From NCBI RefSeq assembly GCF_012972675.1, contig NZ_JABCRE010000002.1, forward strand, positions 1,539,001 through 1,603,000: 64,000 nucleotides of DNA, given 5' to 3'. Below, piece after piece: positions 59,141-64,000 of the stretch. Position numbers and translations under genes: made by a program. The DNA is from Pontixanthobacter rizhaonensis. GTDB lineage: Bacteria; Pseudomonadota; Alphaproteobacteria; Sphingomonadales; Sphingomonadaceae. The stretch's first letter is position 1. Each line of letters opens with the position of its first letter. The notes beneath the pieces are model-generated. The model worked only from the letters and a program-made list of their open reading frames with translations, was not told where the DNA came from and made no database searches.

Positions 59141-59995
59141 ATGACCATATTGCATCGCTTTACCGCCATTTTTGTAATCAGTGCCGGGTTGCTGCTTGGG
59201 CAACCCGCATTTGCGCAGGAATTCCCTGCTCTGTCCGGCCGCGTAGTCGATGCGGCGGATATCATTCCTGATGATCAGGAGGCGGCACTTGCGGCCAAGT
59301 TGCAAGCACTGGAAACACAATCGCAACGGCAATTGGTGATCGCAACTATCCCGGATTTGCAGGGCTATGATATTGCCGATTACGGATATCAGCTGGGCCG
59401 CGAATGGGGCATTGGTGACGCCGAACGCAATGATGGCGCCCTGATTATCGTTGCGCCCAATGATCGCAAAACACGGATTGAGGTGGGGTATGGACTGGAA
59501 GGCATCATCACCGACGGCCTGTCATCGGTCATTATCAATCAGCAGATGCTGCCATTTTTCCGCGAGGGCGACTATCCGGGCGGTATCAATGCGGCAACCG
59601 ACAGCATCATCCAACAACTGACGTTACCACCTGAGGAAGCCCGCGCGATAGCTGCTGAGGCAGTTCAGGAACCGCAACGTGGCGGCGGCGGCGGGATTGA
59701 TTTTCCGACAATTATCTTCCTCGCATTTTTCTTCTTTTTCATCATCCTGCCCATGTTGCGCGGTGCGAGAGGCAAGAAATATCGCGGCAAAGGCGGCAGG
59801 CGCGGTAATGGCACTCTGACCGGCAGCGGCGTTGGCGATGTTATCCTATGGGAAGTCGGCAGCGCCGTTCTGCGCGGCGCAGCAGGCGGCGGCAGTTCCG
59901 GCGGCGGCTGGGGCGGCGGAGGCGGCTTTGGCGGTGGTGGTTTTTCTGGTGGGGGCGGCAGCTTCGGCGGCGGCGGTGCCTCCGGTGGTTGGTAA
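59141..59995 (+). CDS. TPM-domain protein, YgcG-type
   Basis: The 284-residue product has a signal peptide ending PAFA (residue 25). A TPM domain (about 30-160) begins ALSGRVVDAADIIPDDQEAAL and contains the typical ALIIVAPNDRKTRIEVGYGLEG. A single hydrophobic segment follows (about 187-205, rich in Phe). The tail of roughly 70 residues is almost entirely Gly and Ser. It probably faces the periplasm through one anchor. The TPM family has been linked to photosystem II repair and phosphatase activity in plants; the bacterial role is unknown. It lies 8 bases after lemA. Confidence 0.92.
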   Translation: MTILHRFTAIFVISAGLLLGQPAFAQEFPALSGRVVDAADIIPDDQEAALAAKLQALETQSQRQLVIATIPDLQGYDIADYGYQLGREWGIGDAERNDGALIIVAPNDRKTRIEVGYGLEGIITDGLSSVIINQQMLPFFREGDYPGGINAATDSIIQQLTLPPEEARAIAAEAVQEPQRGGGGGIDFPTIIFLAFFFFFIILPMLRGARGKKYRGKGGRRGNGTLTGSGVGDVILWEVGSAVLRGAAGGGSSGGGWGGGGGFGGGGFSGGGGSFGGGGASGGW

Positions 59996-60005
59996 GGGAC
60001 GGCGT

Positions 60006-60689
60006 ATGGCACGTAAATCATACCTTGATGCACGATCGCATGAAATCGTCACCAATGCTGTGGCTCAGGCGGAATTGCAGACGTCTGGCGAAATCGTCAC
60101 TGTCCTGGCGGACCGGTCGGATGGCTACACCGATATTGCCTTGGCATGGAGCGCCCTCGCCGCATTTCTGGCCCTGACATTCTGCGTCACATTCCCTGAT
60201 CTGCTGCTGGATACTTATGCGGGTTTCCACGGCGGGTGGAACACAGATTGGACCCCGCGAGAGATTTTCTCGATGGCGGCAGGTGCAGCGATTTTCTGGT
60301 TTTTGGTCCTGTGGCTGTTGCAACTGTCCGACACGATCCGGTTTGCGCTGGTCCCCGGCAAAGTGAAAACTCTGCGTGTCCACGCTAGGGCTGTCGCCCA
60401 TTTTAAAGTCGGTGCTGAAAAGCGCACTCATGGCCGCACTGGCATTATGATCTACCTGTCTATGCAGGAACACCGCGCTGAAATCGTCGCGGACGAACCG
60501 ATTGCCGCCAAAGTCGACGCGGAAGTTTGGGGTGACGCAATGGCCGATATGCTGGCCGAAATTAAGCAAGGCAAGATTGCCGAGGGCATGGCCGCAGGTG
60601 TCCGTGATGTCGGTGAGGTATTATCGCAGCACTTCCCGCGTGCGGAAGATGATGAAAACGAATTGCCGGACCGGCTGATAGAGGTCTAA
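60006..60689 (+). CDS. TPM-domain membrane protein
   Basis: The product has 227 residues from ATG 60006, eleven bases after the first TPM gene. It begins with LDARSHEIVTNAVAQAELQT, has two hydrophobic segments (about 43-65 and 87-111), and then a TPM-like domain. The motif TGIMIYLSMQEHRAEIVADE and the later MADMLAEIKQGKIAEGMAAGV match the family. The open frame upstream overlaps the Gly-rich tail of the preceding gene in another phase and is not supported. Confidence 0.88.
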   Translation: MARKSYLDARSHEIVTNAVAQAELQTSGEIVTVLADRSDGYTDIALAWSALAAFLALTFCVTFPDLLLDTYAGFHGGWNTDWTPREIFSMAAGAAIFWFLVLWLLQLSDTIRFALVPGKVKTLRVHARAVAHFKVGAEKRTHGRTGIMIYLSMQEHRAEIVADEPIAAKVDAEVWGDAMADMLAEIKQGKIAEGMAAGVRDVGEVLSQHFPRAEDDENELPDRLIEV

Positions 60690-60700
60690 GCATCGCTCCT

Positions 60701-61258
60701 ATGAGTGAAACAGATCCAGATGCCGCCCTGCCCGAACAGATCGTTTGGGAGGGCAAATTCATTACCGCCAAAGTGCGGGGGCGATGGGAATATGTCGGCC
60801 GCGCCCGCAATATCCGCGCTGCAGCGATTATTGCGATTGAGGATGGGCACGTTCTGCTGGTCGAACAATATCGCATCCCGCTGGGTAAACGCAGCCTAGA
60901 AATACCCGCCGGTCTAATCGGGGATGATGACGGCGGGGAAAATGACACGCCGGAAGCTGCAGCGATGCGCGAGCTGGAGGAAGAAACCGGCTATATCGCA
61001 GAGCGGATGGAGAATCTGGGCGAGTATTATTCCAGCCCCGGCATGGTCAGCGAGAGCTTTACTCTGCTGCGCGCGCATGGCCTGACCAAAGTTAGCGAAG
61101 GCGGCGGCTTGCCGGGTGAAAACATCACCGTCCACCGCGTCAGACTTACAGAATTACGACAATTTGTTGCCGACTGGCGTGCAAGCGGCCATGCGGTGGA
61201 TGTACGGCTCGCCATTTTAATGGCGGAGCATCTCATGGGAGAGAATATCAATGGTTGA
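60701..61258 (+). CDS. Nudix hydrolase, ADP-ribose pyrophosphatase-like
   Basis: The 185-residue product has a complete Nudix box: Gly at residue 71 and REL...EEETGY at 90-98. The GLIGDDD segment precedes it, and the N-terminal beta-strand domain has WEYVGRARNIRAAAIIAI. The C-terminal half resembles the ADP-ribose/GDP-mannose pyrophosphatase group (NudF/NudK). The exact nucleotide sugar is not determined. Its end overlaps the start of the next SDR gene by eight bases. Confidence 0.9.
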   Translation: MSETDPDAALPEQIVWEGKFITAKVRGRWEYVGRARNIRAAAIIAIEDGHVLLVEQYRIPLGKRSLEIPAGLIGDDDGGENDTPEAAAMRELEEETGYIAERMENLGEYYSSPGMVSESFTLLRAHGLTKVSEGGGLPGENITVHRVRLTELRQFVADWRASGHAVDVRLAILMAEHLMGENING

Positions 61259-62033
61259 TCGCGTCAAGGGCAAGCTCGCCCTCATTACTGGTGCAGCGCA
61301 AGGGTTGGGCGCCGCTCACTCCATGGTACTGGCGCAGGAAGGCGCGCGCGTTCTCTGTACCGATATCAACGGTGATGGCGCGGCGGAAACAGCCAAAGGT
61401 ATCAATGATGCGCTGGGCGCCGGAACCGCATTTTCAATCCAACATGATGTGACGGATCCGCAATCATGGGAAGCTGCGATTGATAGCGCGCGGGACAATC
61501 TTGGCGGGCTCAACGTATTGGTGAATAATGCGGGCATCGGTGTCGCCGGTAATATTGAAACATGCGATTTTGCCGACTGGCAGCGCTGTTTCTCCGTCAA
61601 TGTCGATTCCATCTTTCACGGCTGTCAGAAAGCTTTGCCGCTGATGCGTGAACATGCGCCAGGCTCCATCATCAATATCAGCTCTATTGCGGGCCTGATC
61701 GCGAGTGACACAATGCCGGCATATAATGCATCGAAAGCGGCAGTATGGATGCTGAGCAAATCGATTGCGCTTCACTGTGCGAAAAAGAATATGAATATCC
61801 GCAGCAATTCGGTGCATCCGACTTTCGTCGATACACCGATTTTGGATGGCACCGCCCAGCATTCTGGCCTCGATAAACAGGTTCTGCTGGACAAGCTGGC
61901 GCGTCAAATTCCGCTCAAATTTGTGGGTGAGCCGAATGATATCGCCAATGCTGTGTTGTATTTGGCGAGCGATGAAAGCCGGTTCATGACCGGGGCCGAG
62001 CTCAAACTGGATGGCGGCATTTCCGCCATGTAG
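61251..62033 (+). CDS. Short-chain dehydrogenase/reductase, glucose/hydroxysteroid type
   Basis: The product has 260 residues, the standard SDR size. The cofactor site is ALITGAAQGLGAAHSMVLAQEG with CTDINGDG, in which the Asp favours NAD(H). The catalytic residues lie in NNAGIGVAG, INISSIAGL and YNASKAAVWMLSK. The C-terminus ends with TGAELKLDGGISAM. The substrate is unknown. It overlaps the Nudix gene by eight bases. Confidence 0.92.
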   Translation: MVDRVKGKLALITGAAQGLGAAHSMVLAQEGARVLCTDINGDGAAETAKGINDALGAGTAFSIQHDVTDPQSWEAAIDSARDNLGGLNVLVNNAGIGVAGNIETCDFADWQRCFSVNVDSIFHGCQKALPLMREHAPGSIINISSIAGLIASDTMPAYNASKAAVWMLSKSIALHCAKKNMNIRSNSVHPTFVDTPILDGTAQHSGLDKQVLLDKLARQIPLKFVGEPNDIANAVLYLASDESRFMTGAELKLDGGISAM

Positions 62034-62135
62034 TCAGGTGAGATATCCGGCAGGCCATCAATTGGGTCGGTGCTCTGGATATTTCTGAAGCCAGGCTGGC
62101 CCCTGCTTCATTCGGGTAGTCAAATTTTGATATCG

Positions 62136-62163
62136 GAGAGTGAGACCCTCGGGCCTCACTCTC
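62136..62163. other. Hairpin between convergent SDR and pspC genes
   Basis: A perfect 9-bp stem GAGAGTGAG (62136-62144) / CTCACTCTC (62155-62163) has a 10-base loop. It lies between convergent genes and touches the pspC stop codon. It lacks a T-run, so it may be a weak terminator or mRNA 3'-end protector. Confidence 0.6.
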
Positions 62164-62377
62164 AGTCTGCGATTAATCCAATTGCGGCGTAGATCAGTGC
62201 TGCTGTGCCAACGCTAACCAAAGCGCCTACTACAAAACCAACACGAATGATCATTGGATCGATTCCGGTTGAATTCGCAATTCCCGCGCATACACCCCAG
62301 ATTTTGGCGTTGGTGCGGTCTAAACGGAAGCCTTTGGAAGGTGGGCCACCGGAAGGCGTGCGGTCAAGCTGGCTCAT
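62162..62377 (-). CDS. pspC: PspC-domain protein
   Basis: The 71-residue protein has a short disordered N-terminus (MSQLDRTPSGGPPSKGF), then the PspC domain with FRLDRTNAKIWGVCAGIANS. One transmembrane helix (about 46-69, IIRVGFVVGALVSVGTAALIYA) follows. PspC proteins take part in the phage-shock response to membrane stress. pspA and pspB are not nearby. The start overlaps the preceding small gene (ATGA), so the two are translationally coupled. Confidence 0.9.
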   Translation of the reverse strand: MSQLDRTPSGGPPSKGFRLDRTNAKIWGVCAGIANSTGIDPMIIRVGFVVGALVSVGTAALIYAAIGLIAD

Positions 62378-62499
62378 GCGAAAACTCCAGGTACGTTTTG
62401 TGTTGCAGGTGCGATCGCAGCGGCAAGAAATACAGCAGAGATCGCGAGTGAGCAGGCGGCAGCGACTGCGCGATTGCTGAGGTCAGTGAGTGTATTCAT
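62374..62499 (-). CDS. Small hydrophobic peptide 1 (PspC-linked family)
   Basis: The 41-residue product starts MNTLTDLSNRAVAAACS. One hydrophobic segment (about 11-31) follows, then a short tail ending PGVFA. It aligns with the two further peptides encoded upstream: a ...LS/IS...VAA...A...A...P core is shared. It overlaps pspC by two bases (ATGA). The ribosome site is weak. I know of no named family. Confidence 0.72.
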   Translation of the reverse strand: MNTLTDLSNRAVAAACSLAISAVFLAAAIAPATQNVPGVFA

Positions 62500-62537
62500 G
62501 ATATTGGTCTTTCGCGATGTTTTGGCAGGGAAAGCGA

Positions 62538-62666
62538 TTATGCAACGATTGGCAGCAGAACGCCTTGGTTGGCCGGGGTGATTGCAGCAGCAAAGATGAT
62601 GAGTGAGAATGCTACAGAGCTGATTGCGGCCACGGCTTGGCTGCTGATGTTTTCGAATGCTTGCAT
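62538..62666 (-). CDS. Small hydrophobic peptide 2 (PspC-linked family)
   Basis: The 42-residue product begins MQAFENISSQAVAAIS and ends NQGVLLPIVA. The middle is a single hydrophobic segment. It shares FENISS, PANQGVLLP and the general layout with peptide 3, and the same skeleton with peptide 1. The start is preceded by a strong AAAGGAAAG ribosome site, which supports it being translated. Confidence 0.8.
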   Translation of the reverse strand: MQAFENISSQAVAAISSVAFSLIIFAAAITPANQGVLLPIVA

Positions 62667-62712
62667 GATACTTTCCTTTGATTGATGTGATTGATTGGAA
62701 GTTGTGTTGGAA

Positions 62713-62841
62713 TTAGGCGACCATCGGCAACAGAACGCCTTGGTTGGCTGGCATGATTGCTGTGGCGAAAATCACGACCGAAAAGGCCAGTGAGCTAACG
62801 GCTGCAACAACGCGGCTGGAGATATTTTCAAAGTTCATCAT
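62713..62841 (-). CDS. Small hydrophobic peptide 3 (PspC-linked family)
   Basis: The 42-residue product begins MMNFENISSRVVAAVS and ends NQGVLLPMVA. ATG at 62838 is an equally good start. It is preceded by AAGAGGGAA, a good ribosome site. It is the first gene of the minus-strand series peptide 3 - peptide 2 - peptide 1 - pspC. Most differences from peptide 2 are conservative changes, which argues for protein-level selection after duplication. Confidence 0.8.
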   Translation of the reverse strand: MMNFENISSRVVAAVSSLAFSVVIFATAIMPANQGVLLPMVA

Positions 62842-62928
62842 TGGTAGTTCCCTCTTCTTAGTGTTTCGTCCGGTGGTCGTTTCCACCATGCCAAGTACCT
62901 TGCAGAGAGCGTGCCAGTTTTGAAAAAT

Positions 62929-62942
62929 GGCAGAATTCTGCC
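62929..62942. terminator. Palindrome flanked by A and T runs in the peptide-recF gap
   Basis: GGCAGAATTCTGCC is a perfect 14-bp palindrome with A5 before it and T6 after it, so it looks terminator-like in both directions. Since it lies upstream of the first peptide gene and upstream of recF, it may instead be an attenuator or operator. The loop is only AATT. Confidence 0.5.
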
Positions 62943-62954
62943 GTTTTTTGCGAT

Positions 62955-63017
62955 TTACGCGATGTTACGCACATTAACAGATACTGAATGTTGGTAATTT
63001 TTACCAACTGTTGGTAA
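62955..63017. promoter_or_regulatory. Operator-like repeat cluster between the peptide-pspC operon and recF
   Basis: Two TTACGC copies are spaced exactly 10 bases (62955-62960 and 62965-62970). Further along is a 19-bp palindrome GTTGGTAA-TTT-TTACCAAC (62990-63008). A third half-site GTTGGTAA (63010-63017) follows, 20 bases from the first. The two-helical-turn spacing suggests cooperative binding of a dimeric regulator. It lies 114-176 bases before the first peptide gene and within 115 bases of recF. Confidence 0.55.
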
Positions 63018-63068
63018 TGATAATTCCGGTGGCGTGGCTGTTGAGGTCTGGCTAGAGCCAATTTGCCC

Positions 63069-64000
63069 ATGACACTGGACCGCATCACCCTTTCATCCTT
63101 CCGAAATCACGCGGAAACTCGGCTCGATGAGACGCGCCAATTTAACTTGCTGGTGGGCGAAAACGGCGCTGGGAAGACCAACATACTGGAAGCGCTGTCA
63201 TTATTCGCACCCGGCAGGGGTATCAGGCGGTCGCCGCTGGGCGATATGGTCGGACAGCAAGGCGCAGGCGGCTTCACTATCGGCGCCTCTTTGTTTGCCG
63301 AACCCGATCAAGAGCCAGTCAGGCTTGGTACCTATATTGATGCCGCGCGTCCGGGTAGGCGATTGGTGAGAGTAAACAGCAGCGAAGCGAGCGCTGTCAG
63401 TCTGGGTGAATGGCTCGCCATTGGCTGGCTCACTCCGGCGATGGATCGACTTTTTACCGATAGCGCAGGCGCGCGCAGGCGATTTGTTGACCGGATGGTA
63501 TTGGCGGTAGACCCGACCCATGCCCGCACCGCGTCTCGCTATGAGGCAGCCTTGCGAGAACGGAACCGCTTGCTGAGCGACGATGTTGAGCCCGACCCCA
63601 CATGGCTGGACGGGGTTGAGGCGCAATTATCCGAATATGGGGCAGCATTGGCCGCAGGACGTGCGCGGCTTATTTCCGCATTGATACAAGAACTGGCCGG
63701 TCTTCCGGAAGAACCTTTCGCCCGCCCTGCTCTGGGATACGCCGCTGGGGGCCCGCTCCATCAGTCGGAGCTAGCAAGCGCATTGCGTGAAAACCGCCGA
63801 AAAGATCGCGCAGCCTCGCGCACTTTGATCGGTCCGCACAAAGACGAGCTAGACGTTCGGATGGCGGGTAAAAACGTCCCCGCAGCGTCGTGCTCCACCG
63901 GCGAACAAAAAGCGATGTTGATCGCGATCATTCTGGCACATTCGGAATTGGCGACGCGCGGCCGCCCGAACTTGCTGTTGCTGGACGAGGTCGCTGCTCA
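63069..64000 (+). CDS. recF: DNA replication/repair protein RecF (N-terminal part)
   Basis: The first 310 residues are present; the end lies beyond the window. RecF is an SMC-like ATPase that loads RecA at gaps. The Walker A is VGENGAGKTN at residues 29-38. The ABC signature-like STGEQK is near residue 280, and the Walker B LLLLDEVAA is at the very edge. The N-terminus DRITLSSFRNHAETRL is standard. The neighbours dnaA and dnaN are not here, so the gene is separated from the classic dnaA-dnaN-recF order. Confidence 0.95.
   Translation, partial: MTLDRITLSSFRNHAETRLDETRQFNLLVGENGAGKTNILEALSLFAPGRGIRRSPLGDMVGQQGAGGFTIGASLFAEPDQEPVRLGTYIDAARPGRRLVRVNSSEASAVSLGEWLAIGWLTPAMDRLFTDSAGARRRFVDRMVLAVDPTHARTASRYEAALRERNRLLSDDVEPDPTWLDGVEAQLSEYGAALAAGRARLISALIQELAGLPEEPFARPALGYAAGGPLHQSELASALRENRRKDRAASRTLIGPHKDELDVRMAGKNVPAASCSTGEQKAMLIAIILAHSELATRGRPNLLLLDEVAA

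Noticed and set aside
59665-60033. A 122-codon proline-rich minus-strand open frame.
   Set aside because: It is the reverse complement of the Gly-rich tail of the TPM protein, which explains the proline content.

Overview
The window looks like chromosomal DNA from an alphaproteobacterium of the order Sphingomonadales, most likely the Erythrobacter/Altererythrobacter group. This is an inference from gene content. It rests on a circularly permuted two-piece tmRNA with an ANDN-type tag, an F1-only ATP synthase operon, an HdaA-like gene beside purM/purN, the small alphaproteobacterial families DUF2794, DUF2256 and DUF6481, and a CobT-type cobaltochelatase subunit. I see no rRNA, tRNA, insertion sequence, prophage or CRISPR array. 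Coding density is high. The only stretch over 300 bases without a protein gene (about 57265-57934) is filled by the tmRNA gene, its terminator-like neighbour and a 96-bp tandem repeat.

Layout, left to right. 1-8063 (minus): an operon of a secreted CHAT-domain protease homologue, a TpsB outer-membrane transporter and a large TpsA filamentous-haemagglutinin-like exoprotein that runs off the left edge. 8245-12236 (minus): nitroreductase, cobT, transaldolase-type fsa and a DUF4197 lipoprotein. 12295-16718 (plus): priA, a glutathione S-transferase and a (6-4)/Fe-S photolyase. 16723-19465 (minus): a CPBP membrane protease, a PEP-mutase-family enzyme and Ada. 19572-22871: a membrane-tethered trypsin-like protease, a TauD-type dioxygenase and a GNAT acetyltransferase. 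23104-27878: atpHAGDC. 27938-32579: an esterase-like phytase, an Rrf2 regulator with an HNH protein and a divergent histidine-rich membrane protein, a lipoprotein and glmU. 32641-35625: gph, an SDR and a frameshifted DUF2157-like membrane protein gene. 35626-38710 (minus): DUF2794, cysE, hdaA and a possible DUF2066 protein. 38782-42102: purM, a purN-yjbR fusion and a sulfotransferase. 42185-44781 (minus): ndk, holC, DUF2256 and pepA. 44895-51074: lptD-surA-pdxA-rsmA and DUF6481. 51133-53247 (minus): glcB. 53436-57264: an M20 hydrolase, astA, astB and a small membrane protein. 57296-58357 (minus): ssrA and mscL. 58527-62033: LemA, two TPM proteins, a Nudix hydrolase and an SDR. 62162-62841 (minus): pspC with three tandem small hydrophobic peptides. 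63069 onward: recF, cut by the right edge.

Most of the window is housekeeping. It carries energy (F1 ATPase), outer-membrane assembly (LptD with SurA), envelope precursor synthesis (GlmU), purine and serine/cysteine metabolism, arginine catabolism by the succinyltransferase route, and DNA repair or replication (PriA, RecF, Ada, photolyase, HolC, Hda).

The parts most worth a second look are the exported CHAT protease in a two-partner secretion operon, the tandem peptide family next to PspC with a palindromic operator-like cluster upstream, the tandemly repeated tmRNA 3' end, the Rrf2/HNH/histidine-rich membrane protein locus, and the PurN-YjbR fusion.
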